NCBI GenBank assembly: GCA_029255685.2
Contig: CM055311.2
Span: 5,628,269-5,692,268, forward strand
From: Silene conica
Lineage: Eukaryota; Streptophyta; Magnoliopsida; Caryophyllales; Caryophyllaceae
Direction: 5' to 3'
DNA length: 64,000 bases
Shown: positions 1 to 12,000 of the stretch, one piece after another
Position numbering within the stretch: position 1 is the first letter of the stretch
How the letters are laid out: each line of letters opens with the position of its first letter
Made by a program: the position numbers and the translations under genes
The notes under the pieces: model-generated
What the model was told of the DNA's origin: nothing
What the model saw: the letters and a program-made list of their open reading frames with translations, nothing else
The model's database searches: none

Positions 1-1858
1 TTACTATAAAAATCATTAATCATGCAAAATAATTCCAATAATTTCGAAAATTCATACAGGAACTTTATATATTGCATGTGACTTCTCATAAAATTTTTAA
101 GATTAAATTCGAAATATAACCATATATACCCATTTTTGCTCATATTATGACTATTTATCTCATAAAATTCATAATCCATGCATATTAACTCCATTTCTTA
201 TGAAAAATCATATACAATATATTAAATATGCATGTGAGAACATATCAAAAAATCTCGGCCAGAAACTATTTTTAGCTATTTTTCCCATTAATTGTTGTTT
301 AAAACCGATTTAAACTACAAAATATACAAATAAACATAAAAATGAACAATAAAAATCCATAAAATTATTTTTATGTCCTAAAACCATTTTAGAAACAGAA
401 ACTTTAACATGCAAAATTATTTTGTGATTTATCATAATAAATACAATTATTTCGAAATTTTCGAAATATATATGTTAAACCGATTTAACATAAAACATGA
501 ATCCGATCATGCATGCAACAACCGTAATGCTCTGATACCAATTGTTGGAAACTAGGTTCCTTATTTTATACTCAAGTCTAATATGAGTTTTGTATCTTTA
601 AGTTTAGTCATAAAAACTTAAATAGATCTTATGCATGCAAGATGATATCATAAGATGAGATAGTCCTTACATTGGTTTTAGAAGGTTTATACTCAATAAT
701 CACCTATTACTTGAGTCTTCAAACCGAAATACCCTTACAACGATCTAAGAAAAATCGTCTCCAAAAGATGCGTATCAAGGACCCGTTCTCAAACTATTAC
801 TAATTTTGTTACTAGAAAATTAGTATTAGTATACTAGAAATAATAATAATATTACTCTTAATATTATTGATATGGAAATAATAATTTTCTTAGTAAAAAC
901 TATTTTACTTAGAAATATATTGAGAATGATGTTGTGGTGTTGTGTTAGTGTAAGCATCAACTTAGCAACAACAACTAGTGTGCAAAACTTGTGCAAAACT
1001 TGTAGTATTTTGTGAAGTGTGTTGTAGTGTATTTAAAGAGCAAAGGTGAGCTACCATGCTCACTCTTGGCCGGCCAAAGGCCTTCAAAAATGAAGCCAAT
1101 GCATGCCTCTTACTCTTACACAAAAGCATACAATATGCCTTACACCTAAGGCTAGGCATGTAAGCTTTTGCATAATGTGTAAGAGTAGCTTACCACAACA
1201 CACTACCTCACTAATACATATCACACGGTCAAGTGTGGTCTAATATGGACCCATTTTATCTTTGTCAATTGTGTTAATTTGTAACATGTCACACATGTCC
1301 CATAACACATGACCCAATTTGTTAATTATGCAATTTTAACTATTAGAATTCATAATTTACAAATTTATTACATTTAAATAAATATTTCAATATTTCGAAA
1401 TTATTATTGTATAAAAATGTAATGTCATAATTTAATTACAACTCTTTGTAATTTTATGATCAACCGTGTTCATTCTCAATTTAATCGTTTCCTAAACGAA
1501 TAAATAAAACCGAGTAATAAAACAATTTTATTACCTTGACTTTTATTATTATTATAATCCCATTATAAAAATATTCGTCATATAAAATTATTTCCAAAAT
1601 TTCCAGTTATTAATTAATTTGTATCCAATACAATATTAATTAATTATTCCATTGAGACGGAATTCCCTAAAGATATGACCTTAAGGGATCAACTAATCAC
1701 CACCATCATATGACGATAATGTCAAACTCTAGACAGCCAATCATTATCGATAAATGTTGATCAGTTGACTTTAAAAGAGTAACACTCCCAGTTGTGTTTC
1801 ATTTCAAATGAGTTTTAATTACGTCAACACACTATTGTCGAGGACACTTCCTCCAACA
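1..1858 (-). mobile_element. LTR retrotransposon end, cut by the window edge (5' LTR plus leader)
   Basis: The LTR lies at 543-1858 (1316 bp, TGTTGGA...TCCAACA, so the ends are inverted repeats). A site complementary to initiator tRNA-Met follows two bases inside it at 529-540, so the element reads on the minus strand and its body continues left, out of the window. Positions 1-528 are AT-rich leader with no coding signal. A related solo LTR lies at about 45950-49982. The family is probably Ty1/copia from the LTR form and the primer site, but no coding domain is visible to confirm that. It abuts an older Tat-like LTR fragment at 1859. Confidence 0.75.
529..540 (-). other. Primer-binding site, initiator tRNA-Met type
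   Basis: The plus strand reads GCTCTGATACCA, i.e. TGGTATCAGAGC on the element's strand, two bases from the LTR start at 543. This is the usual plant initiator-Met primer site and it sets the orientation of the element. Confidence 0.85.
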
Positions 1859-2170
1859 CCAGATCCGCTCCATCAGGGTCGGGTCTTACGGATCTGGACC
1901 GGATCCAGGATCCATTGCCATCCCTACCGGTTGGGGACCCTTTCTCTTGGTTCTGATTTCAGACTTCTTGAAAATAATAGCAGATGTCTTTAGTCGGTCA
2001 ACCGGTGGAACGGCTGACCACTGGCTGGGGATCCCTTCCTCAAGTTCTGACCAAACTGGATGTTATATCATCGAAATTTGGATAAGTGTTAGAACCTGCA
2101 CTCACAGTCGGGCCACCGGCTGGGGTAGCCTTCTTCTCAATTCTTCTCAAATATGGCAAAACATGGGTAT
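1859..2170 (-). repeat. Fragment of the ~1.69-kb Tat-like LTR (palindrome block)
   Basis: This stretch resembles the right half of the tandem LTR units at 17.9-50.3 kb. It shares the phrases 'accctttctcttggttctgattt', split here by small changes, the 'gtcaaccg' core, and 'tggatgttatatcatcgaaatttgg'-like blocks. It holds diverged GC-rich CCGGT/ACCGG modules. It is older than the tandem units and is cut on both sides. Confidence 0.6.
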
Positions 2171-2818
2171 TAAGCCACCTATCCACCTTATCATTAGCCT
2201 AAGTGTCTCATACAACACTCCGTTCTTCTTCACCATCGCCACTTTTCCTTTGAATTTCCTTAGATTCGCATGGGAATCGTCATTAGGGGCTAGAGGTCCA
2301 TAGTTAATGAGGGTGAATGCGTCATTATGGTTTGATCAATTATGATCTCTCAAAGTCGCAATGATTCTTGGATGATTTGGAATTTGAGTGGGTGGAGTTA
2401 TGGGTGGTGAGTTTTCTTCAATGTGGATGTTGTAAAATAGGTTGTCGAAATTCTCAATGGTTGGATTTACTTGGTTTTGGGTTGCGTTTTCAATTTCCGG
2501 TAGAATATTTTTGTTGGTTTGGCTAGAGGAGGCTTGAGAGGCGGTTCACACCCTTGCTAAAGTCCTACTTCTCAAGGCCCGGAAGAGTTTCTCCTGTTCG
2601 GAACTAGAAAAAAAGGAAATTGTTTTCACCTCTTGGCATAAACTCAATTCATATGGTCAGTCTTCCTAGTGTTTTTAGGCATTAGGGCGAGAAATCAAAC
2701 ACAACACTCTACACGAATCTACCACAACTCAAGTGCACAAGCAAAAAAAACTAACTAAAGCAAAGACTAAAACTAAATTACGCACAATCTAGCACCATCC
2801 CTGTCAATGCCGCCATTT
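2171..2818 (-). mobile_element. Leader and decayed gag start of a Tat/Athila-like gypsy element
   Basis: On the minus strand this reads as the 5' end of the internal region next to an LTR that begins at 2819. A diverged tRNA-Asp-type primer site (plus strand TCCCTGTCAATGCCGCCA, 2798-2815) lies four bases from the LTR. Further in, there are short gag-like phrases such as PRIIATLRDHN and NYGPLAPNDD that resemble the start of plant gypsy gag proteins. It is a broken fossil with several interruptions. It probably belongs to the same family as the tandem LTRs to the right. Confidence 0.55.
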
Positions 2819-3369
2819 TGATGTTGGAGTTTTGGTCGTCATTTCTCGCATAAAAAACTATTTATAAAACCCAAAGAAAGTAGTACTTGTTAGGGTGTCG
2901 AACACAAAGATGGTGAGGATTTGCACGTAATTACGTTTAAGTCTAAGTCTAGTCAAGGTACAAAGCAAGGCTTATTGAATGAATTAAACAAAAGCAAACA
3001 AAGATTAACACGATTATAATTCAATAAAAGGGAGACAAGGGTGTCGGGGTCACTATGGTGGGTCGATAATGGTAGCATGAAATTGGCCAGCTAAGTCGTT
3101 CTAAGTATCGGTCTCGGTTCATCTAATCTCTCGAGTCGACTCACCTAGGTTAAGTCTATACTAGCTATCACTACAAACAAACTCATCCAACATAGAAACA
3201 CGCAAGTTCAAGTCTCGAACCGTCGCTAAAGATAAGAAAAGTGACAAATCAAACCCAACGGTCGTTGTGACATTTCATCGAACACCTAGCATGCATACTA
3301 TGAACAACCTTTACTATTAAGAAAAAAGCCTAAAATCATGCACGAATCATCAATGCCTATCAAGCCTAA
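2819..3369 (-). repeat. Partial Tat-like LTR, interrupted by the Athila-like insertion
   Basis: It begins TGATGTTGGAGTTTTGGTCG and matches the start of each tandem unit at 19.4, 21.1, 31.0, 41.2, 42.9 and 44.6 kb. About 550 bp are present before the Athila-like element inserted at 3370. The sequence beyond the insertion (15655 on) matches internal rather than LTR sequence, so the locus was already rearranged. Confidence 0.7.
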
Positions 3370-4663
3370 TGACACCCGTCATTGAGGGGTGCCAAAGATA
3401 AGATTTATAAAACCTCAGCTTAAACTTAGATAGGATAAGTCAAGGGTCGAACCACAGAGAGACAAGGTTAATTATGTTTTTGAATTTAAAGTCTATTGCA
3501 AGTAACCAAAAAGGGGGGGTTTTATTTTAGATTTAAACTAATAACTAAAAGGACAAAATAAACAAGAGAAATAAAATAAGGTAAAAGGAGATTAAGAACT
3601 TTGGTTCCCCATGGTTGAAACAAGTCAATGAAGGGTAAAATAATCAAATAACACAATCCCAAGGAACAAAGAATAAACCTTTAGGTCAAAATTCTACCCA
3701 ATCCTTACGGTCTTAGGGTTCCTAGAAAAGCACTAAACTTTCGTTCAAGGGCAATCCCAAAGTTGTTGTTAAACTAATCCTAATAATCTTTCAATCTTAA
3801 GGATTAGTTCACCAACAACAATGGGGGATTGGTAATTTAATCATTAACTTATCAAAATCAAGTTTTTACCATGGTTCCCCTAATTTCTAATCACAAGAAT
3901 TAGCTATGCATACTTTTAATTATGAAACTAACAATAACTAAGAACATTAAAGGAATCAACATAATTAAAGATGACAATAAAAGGCCAAACATGAATTGAG
4001 AAATAACAAAAAGATGAATAACAAGATTTAAATAAAAAGGGAAGATTGAATTGTAACAACTTACAAATTAATTGGAAAATCTAAGAACAAGGATGAAAGC
4101 TTGGTACCAAATCTCTAACTATGGAGTTCTTCTAACATAAAAGTGCTTGATAATAAAAGACTACTTTTTAATAAAATTCCGTCTGACCTAATTGAAGAGT
4201 CTAGGTCTCCTTAAATAAGAATAATTAAAAGATTAGGAAAGTAGAAAACACGAAACAAAAGTCCTCGGGTCAGCTTTTGGTCGGTCGACCTGTGAAGCGG
4301 GTCGGTCGACCGCTTTAAGCGCTGCTGGGCTCTTATGCGAATTGGGCTTTGGTCAGGAGTTGGGCTTCGGTCGGTCGACCTATGATGCGGGTCGGTCGAC
4401 CGCTCTTGTCCGTTCCAGCTTTAAATCAGGCCAAATAACAACACTCGGACATGCAATCCGGATCCTTGCTCCGTATTAGTACTCAAAACAGCTTCCGAAA
4501 GGCAAATAAGGCTCAGTTTTGCTCACTTCCGCGAATTCCTACATATAAAACATAGAAATGCCAAAGTAAACCGTTTCGGGAGAAAAAGCAACTAAAAGTC
4601 ACGAAAGTATAAGAAAATACGTGCCAAAAGAGTAAATAAAATGCATAAAATAGGCACGTATCA
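3370..4663 (-). repeat. 3' LTR of the Athila-like element
   Basis: 1294 bp, beginning TGACACCCG and ending GGCACGTATCA. It carries two pairs of the GC-rich 12-mer GGTCGGTCGACC, at 4279/4300 and 4369/4390. It is nearly identical to 14361-15654. Confidence 0.95.
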
Positions 4664-6436
4664 AACTTCCAAACCAAACCTTGCTTGTCCTCAAGAAAGC
4701 ACTAAGACTCAAAAGAAAAGGGAAACTTCTAATGGAACGGATTTCATACTATTTACAACCAAACATAACACTATGCCTAACCAATTTAATGCATCCTTCA
4801 AATATAAGCAAGCATAATGTCAAGAGCAAAACGAATTGGTCATGTTGGAATAGCATGCTAAAATTTCAACCTTGCAAGACTCATTCTAATTGGACTCTCG
4901 CGGTACGCTCGAGACACTCATGAAAGCAAAGGGTCAAATGTATATGTGAAAGATAAGAAGATAAATAAAAGTAAAGACTCTCACCTATCTGCGACCCGTA
5001 AGAACATGCCTGCAATCTAACATGAATAGAATCTCTACAACCGTACATATGCATTCCCACACTAGATAACCATGACACATGCCGAGGCAAATTTGGAATT
5101 GTAAGGCTAAAGGTAAGAAGGGGTTAAAATAAGTTATGGGAAGAGGGGTTAAACCGAGCTAACGACCATCTATCCATACTATAAGATCACTTCCTTTTAT
5201 GATGATGTTTTTCATACATGCCAATGCTCAAAGTTTTGGAGCAAAAATCACAATTCCTCCAATTTTCTCCTTTTCTTTCTTTCTTTCTTCCTCTTTTTTT
5301 TTCAGAAAAATTTTGTCCAATGGTCCTGGTCGACCGACCAAGGTTGCTGGTCGACCGACCAGCCTTGAAAACAGGCTGTTCTCGAATTATAATTATATTT
5401 TTTTTTCTTTTTTTTTTTTTTCATCAAATTTTTTTTTTTCGTATCTCCTTTTTTTTCTTTTTTTTTTCTTTTTTCTCTCTTTTCTCCTTTCTACCCTTCT
5501 CACAAAATCAATATTTAACAATAAAGCACAAACCAAAGGATGGCTAAAACAGACCCATCACTTACATTACTAGCTCGGCTAGGGTAGGCAATTTTTAGGA
5601 TGTAGCAATTGGGTAAAAGGATTCAATTTGGCTATGTGAGGATAATGGGAATAATGAGAAAGGGGGACCTCTACCACATGTGTCAACAAACCACAAATCC
5701 GAATGCATACAGGTATTAAGTAGACAAAATTCATGTTTATGCATATTGATGTGACATGCCTCAACAGGAGAAACTACTCACAAACCTACATGAAATCGGT
5801 CATAGATGTCACCGATTTATTAAGCTCTAATCCTTAGAATATGATGTAGCTTGCCAAGAAGAGAGTCAAGTCTAATAATTTAGCATGAAATCAACAAAAA
5901 CTCGTAGATAATGCAAAAGACTAGCTTGAAAATTTTTGAAAAATGCAAGGCAAGGCAATATGTGATATGTGAGGCATAAATTGTATTCGTCCGTTCCGAC
6001 TCGACCTAAAAACTTAAGACAGAGAAGAACGCGCGACAGGGAAGAGCGCGCGGCAAGAGAGGATGAAAACAAGAAAAACACCTAAAGGAATGAAAAACAA
6101 AAGACACAAAGACAATTGCATACTCACAAAGGAGTATGCAAACACCCTCCCCAAACCAAAACGCACAATGCCCCCATTGTGCTCATCAGCATACAACCAC
6201 AGCATAGGGATGGGGGTAGGCAGATAAGAAACAAACAAAGAAAGGAAAAGGAAAAAGACTAGAAATTAATACAAGAGTCTATGGAGGAAGGAGAGAAAAA
6301 CCGGAAAACTAAAGGAAAAACTGGAAATCTAAAGGGAAAAACTGGAAATCAAAAGGAAAATAAAAGAAAAAACTACTTACAAGATGGGGGGACCTCCCCA
6401 AACCGAACCCCAAAGAGGGTAAGGTTAAGCACGTCC
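4664..6436 (-). other. Athila 3' untranslated region with purine tract and hairpin
   Basis: No coding signal. On the element's strand it ends in a purine-rich tract next to the LTR. A short hairpin CTTGTCCTCAAG lies at 4684-4695. A 230-bp T-rich tract (about 5270-5500) reads as A-rich on the element's strand. One pair of the 12-mer, in opposite orientation (GGTCGACCGACC at 5328 and 5349), lies inside it. Confidence 0.6.
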
Positions 6437-7867
6437 CTATCCCTCTGAGTCGTAAAACGGCTCAGGGTCCTCTTCTCCTTCCTCCTCCTCGTCTTCCTCT
6501 TCAGAACCTACGCCAGTTCCTGAGGCAGATCCTGAAGCTTCACCGTGGTCACGACCGCCTGCGAGAGGTGTGTACCAGGTGGGGTGAGTCCATGGGCCGG
6601 TTGGGAGCCTACCTTGAGTGGCATACTCCCTGTAAACCGGATATTGGCAAAGACTATCGTTCAGCTGTTTTTGGCTGAACTGCCTGCAAAGGCTCGCCAT
6701 CATTTGTGGCATAGATCTGTCATCAATAAAAGGAGGAACATAAACATTAGGAGGAGCAGTAAAATCAGATGGGTACCCCGTCCCAGATGTGGTATGGTGG
6801 CCACCGGGAGCAGGGGCCCTATGGCCTCTAGAGGTGCCTCCTCTAAGTGGGAGGCGGTAAGACGGGAGTAGTGGTCGGGGCTCCCCTACAACATTAAAAA
6901 GGGGGTAGCATAGGGGGAGCCATGGTTATGGGGATGCGATCACTGAGATAGGTGTTTATCTTCCAATAATCTCTCCTGTTTACCCAATGCACGGACCTGA
7001 CATAAGCCATGTCCATGAACCGGGAGAGAGTGTCAATCGCATCCTCATAGCGAGGGAACTAGGGGACAAGAGAGCGGGATAATCGAGTGACTAGCCCACC
7101 ACAAACAATGGTAGTCGAGGAAGTTCCCTCGCCCACCGACACGAAGTGAGTGGCGACTAAATAAGCAGTGTTATAAAACTGCTGACCCGTACGTCTGATG
7201 TTGAGATAACCAGACAAAATGGAGAGCTCAATGTTGTTAACATTTTGAGACTCTTTGCGGCCGAAAACAGTGTTGGCCAAAAGACGCAAATGATAACGGG
7301 GGGTAGGAAGGTGGATGGTACTGTTTTTCTTCTTCACATCGCTGGAATCAGAAATACAGGACCACATATCATTATACGACCCCGTGGGGTCATCAGTAAG
7401 ACCCGTAGAAGATAATCTAAAAACTGAGCAAATTGGTTTAAAGTCAAAGCAAATGTTTCATTGAACATACGAAAAGAAATGCAAACGTTATCATAGCCGG
7501 GGCGAAATGCCCCAAAATCAAAAGTAAAGGAAGAAAAGAACTCAAGAGTGAGAAGGTGGTAAGTGAATTCATCCATAGTGACAAGTCTTGCAAAACCAGT
7601 CCCGTCGAGCAAAGATACCACCTCGTCATGACATCCCAGGGCTTGCAAGGCTGGAACAGAAAGGAAACGGGTTGCCACTACCAAGCAATAGGCGGTGAGA
7701 TGGAGGAACCGGGCTTTCTGGGCCGGAGTGCTGAAAGTGATTTGCGTATAGTTGGGTAAACTATCCGTGTCTTGCACCGCCAAACCTCTCGACCTAGGGA
7801 CACGTCCTCTGGAGGTGCTTGCACCCGAAGTGCGGGCGCGCTTCCCACCTTGATCACGGCTAGACAT
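6437..7867 (-). pseudogene. Athila-type additional 3' ORF (env-position, fossil)
   Basis: It lies between integrase and the 3' LTR, where Athila elements carry an extra gene often called env-like. The ATG at 7867 opens MSSRDQGGKRARTSGAS, a basic N-terminus. It is followed by phrases typical of the plant 'Athila ORF1' family (RFLSVPALQALGCHDEV, FNETFALTLNQFAQFL), and the C-terminal part ends in a strongly acidic tail (EEEDEEEEGEEDPEPFYD). I see no clear signal peptide or membrane anchor, so 'env-like' refers to position only. The region has about two interruptions. Confidence 0.75.
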
Positions 7868-9041
7868 CGTAAATCTGAAAAGTTCAATAAAAATATAAGT
7901 CTGATGTGAATATGAAAACATTACTTTAACAAATGTAGGCACGAAAATTGGAAGAAACAGAAACTTATAAAACAGCACTGGTCGGCCGACTTCACAGGTA
8001 AGTCGGTCGACCATTTTCGCGAGAAAAACACAAAATTTCTGCAGCACAGCCGGTCGGTCGACCGTATACCTAGGTCGGTCGACCAATTTACGAAGAAAAA
8101 TCAGAAACTGCAAAAAATTAAACTCAGGAAAACACGGTTCTGGTCGGCCGACCTTATTTTCCGGTCGGTCGACCGACTATCGTCAGAAAAATGCAGATCT
8201 GTAAATTAGAAACCCAGAAAATTCAAATTTTGGTCGGCCGACCTCCGTTTCCGGTCGGTCGACCATGAACAGTGCCAGCGTCGGATTTTTGTGACTGAAA
8301 ACGCGCGAAAAAGGGCATAAAAAATTAAAAGAGGAATTAAACTAACCCTAATCAGCACGAAATCACCCAAAAGTTACAGATCTAAGCATATAAAATCAGA
8401 AGGAAGAAGAAAACTAAGATAAAAACACACAAACTAGCATGGAAACGAAATTAAGAGCAAAATTGAACTCAGAAAGATAAACTAATACTACCTAAAACGG
8501 AATTAAGATGATATAAAACGAAAAAGAAAGAAAGAAAACCAAGAAAATCATACCTTGAATGAGGAAATTGAAAGAAAGCAAGTAAATTGGTGAAGGATGA
8601 AGGTGGGTGATTTTTTTAGGGTTTTAAGAGAGAAAGGGAATGCAGGGAAAGTGAGGAAATGAAGCAATTATTGTGTTTTCAAAAACACAAAAGACCCGTG
8701 ACCTTTGACTCTGAAAAAAAAACCGTAAAAAAATGCGCGGTCGGTCGACCACAAATGTCAGTCGGTCGACCTCCGTCCTTTTACCTGCTCTGCAATTTCT
8801 ACTTAATCTGTCAGGAAAATTAAATAAAGCTGCCAGTTTGGTCGGTCGACCTAATAACTCGGTCGGTCGACCGCTTGTACTGACGAATTCCTTTTATTTT
8901 ACTTTTTCTGCAGAGATTTCAAATTTCATCAAGGATAAAACGGAAATAAAAAACGTAAACTTAAAATAGAGCACGGGTTGCCTCCCGTGTAGCGCTAGTT
9001 TAAGAGGTCCCGCACGACCTTTTTACCTATTAAGAAGCATC
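7868..9041 (-). other. Spacer between integrase and the 3' ORF with six palindrome pairs
   Basis: This holds six pairs of GC-rich 12-mers: starts at 7980/8001, 8052/8073, 8142/8163, 8232/8253, 8739/8760 and 8840/8861. The start-to-start distance within a pair is 21 bp in every case. The rest is A-rich and non-coding. It probably contains the promoter or splice acceptor that expresses the 3' ORF, as is known for Athila relatives, but I cannot point to it. Confidence 0.7.
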
Positions 9042-12000
9042 CTAAAAAGGGTCAAAGTAAGAAACTTCGACTTTTCCGACAAATTCATTTTCTCCTCGGA
9101 AGTGCTTCACATATTGGCCATTGACTTTGAACCTCTCACCAGATGAGGTTTCCAATTCGATTGACCCGAATTTTGAGACAGCTGTGATGGTGTAGGGTCC
9201 GCTCCACCTGGACTTCAACTTACCAGGAAAAAGACGAATACGAGCATTAAAAAGCAGCACCCTATCACCTACCTGAAAATCACGTCTAATGATTCTCTTG
9301 TCGTGCCAGCGCTTTGTTTTCTCTTTATAAATCCTGGCATTGTCATAGGCTAACAACCTGAATTCTTCTAACTCATTGAGCTGCAACAAACGTTTCTCAC
9401 GGGAAAGATTAGGGTCTAAATTAAGATTACATATAGCCCACCAAGACTTACGTTCTAACTCGACTGGTAAATGACAAGTCTTACCATAAATCAATCGGAA
9501 TGGTGACATTCCTATTGGGGTTTTGAACGCGGTTCTATAAGCCCATAAAACATCATCAAGTTTTAGACTCCAATCTTTCCTAGACTTAGAAACTACTTTG
9601 GCTAGGGTCTCCTTGAGTTCTCTATTAGAGATCTCAACTTGACCACTAGTCTGAGGGTGATAAGCTAAACCCCTACGGTGTTGGACACCGAATTTATTTA
9701 ACAAGTCACCTAAGCGTTTCTACTTAAAATGCATACCTCCATCACTTATGACAACCCTAGGGACACCAAAACGAGGAAATATGATTTTTTTAAACATCTT
9801 AATAACAGCCTTTGCATCACAATGAGGAGTAGCAATAGCTTCTACCCACTTAGACACATAATCAACAGCCACAAGAATATACCTGTTACCTTGACTACTA
9901 GGAAAAGGTCCTTGATAATCAATGCCCCAGACATCAAAAATCTCTACCTCTAAAATACCAACTTGTGGCATCTCATGTCTTTTTGAGACATTCCCAGTTC
10001 TTTGACAGGCATCACAATTACCTACAAAATTTCTACAATCAGCATGTAAAGTAGGCCAATAAAAACCAGACTGCAATACCTTGGCCACAGTCCTAGATGG
10101 ACCGTGGTGACCACCATATGCAGAAGAGTGACATGCTTCCAGAATGTCCTTCACTTCCCATTGGGGGATGCATCTCCGGATAAGTCCATCTCCGCATTCT
10201 TTAAAAACATAAGGGTCATCCCAAAAATACTGTTTTGCATCAAACATAAATCTCTTCTTTTGTTGCCATGACAACTCAGGAGAGATTTTACCTGTAACAG
10301 CAAAATTAGCAAAATCAGCATACCAATGAGGGGGATAAGAACCTGAACTGTTAATGATAAATAAACTCTCATCAGGAAACGAATCATCAATAGGTAAAGA
10401 ATCTTCCCCATCAGTCAACTGTAGGCGAGATAGGTGGTCAGCTACCACATTTTCCGCGCCTTTCTTGTCCCTAATCTCAATGTCAAACTCTTGGAGAAGG
10501 AGTATCCACCTTAAAAGCCTTGGTTTTGAATCCTTCTTCTGAAAAAGACCCTTTAAAGCTGCATGGTCAGTGTAAACAATTGCCTTATTACCTACTAAAT
10601 ATGACCTGAATTTTTCTAAGGCAAATATGACAGCTAGCATCTCCTTCTCAGTAGTGAAATAGTTGACTTGAGTCTAATCTAGGGTGCGGCTCGCATAGTA
10701 TATAGCATTAAGAGCCTTGTTCTTCCTTTGACCTAGCACAGCACCTACAGCATAGTCACTAGCATCGCACATGATCTCAAATGGGAGATCCCAATCTGGT
10801 GGCTGGATGATTGGTGCTGAGATCAAAGCTTCCTTCAACCTGTTAAAAGCTGAGAGGCACTCATCAGTAAAATCAAAGATGGCATCTTTAAGAAGCAATT
10901 GTGTAAGTGGTTTAGCAATTTTAGAGAAGTCCTTAATGAAACGCCTGTAGAAACCTGCGTGTCCTAAGAAACTTCTCACCCCTTTGATATTAACAGGAGG
11001 GGGTAATTGTTCAATCACTTGCACCTTCGCTTTATCTACATGTATACCTTTGTCAGAAATTAGATGCCCTAACACTACCCCTTCTGTAACCATAAAATGA
11101 CACTTTTCCCAGTTTAGGACAAGGTTTACATCAATACATCGCTGCAAGACTTTATCAAGATTAGCTAAGCATTGATCAAAAGCATTACCGTAAACAGAGA
11201 AATCATCCATAAATACCTCCATAATGTTTTCTATAAAGTCAGAAAAGATACCCATCATACACCTTTGAAAGGTAGCAGGAGCATTGCATAACCCAAAAGG
11301 CATCCTGCGATAAGCAAAAACACCCTGTGGACATGTAAAAGTAGTCTTACTCTGATCATCAGGATGGATGGGAATTTGGAAGAAACCTGAATAACCGTCT
11401 AGAAAACAGAAGAATTTATTAGAAGCCAGTCTTTCAGTCATTTGGGCAACAAAAGGAAGGGGGAAATGGTCTTTCTTGGTGGCGGCGTTTAACTGTCTAT
11501 AATCAATGCACATCCGCCACCCAGTTACAACTCTAGTTGGTATTAACTCATTTTTATCATTCTTAACCACTGTGGTTCCTCCTTTCTTAGGAACCACCTG
11601 AACTGGGCTAACCCACTTAGAGTTTCCAACTGAATAAATAATACCTGCATCAAGAAGTTTCATTACCTCAGCCATAACCACATCCTGCATCTTAGGATTC
11701 AACTTACGCTGTCCCTGTCTATAGGGCTTATGCCCTTCCTCTAACTCTATTCTGTGCATACAAACATCAGGGCTTATGCCCTTAATATCATCCAAAGAAT
11801 AACCTAGAGCTTTTCTATTCTTTTTAAGAACAGTCATTAAGGCAGAAAGTTGGTCAGGACTAAGTTTAGAGCTAACAATCGCAGGGTACTGTTCAATATC
11901 ATCTAAGAAAACATACTTAAGATTAGGAGGAAGTGGCTTACGCTCTGGTGCTTTTACCTCAACTGCCTGAACATAATCAGTATTAATAGAATAGCACATG

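Noticed and set aside
5199-5573. A 124-codon frame rich in Phe, Leu and Ser that looks membrane-like
   Set aside because: It is produced by a T-rich tract in the Athila 3' untranslated region.
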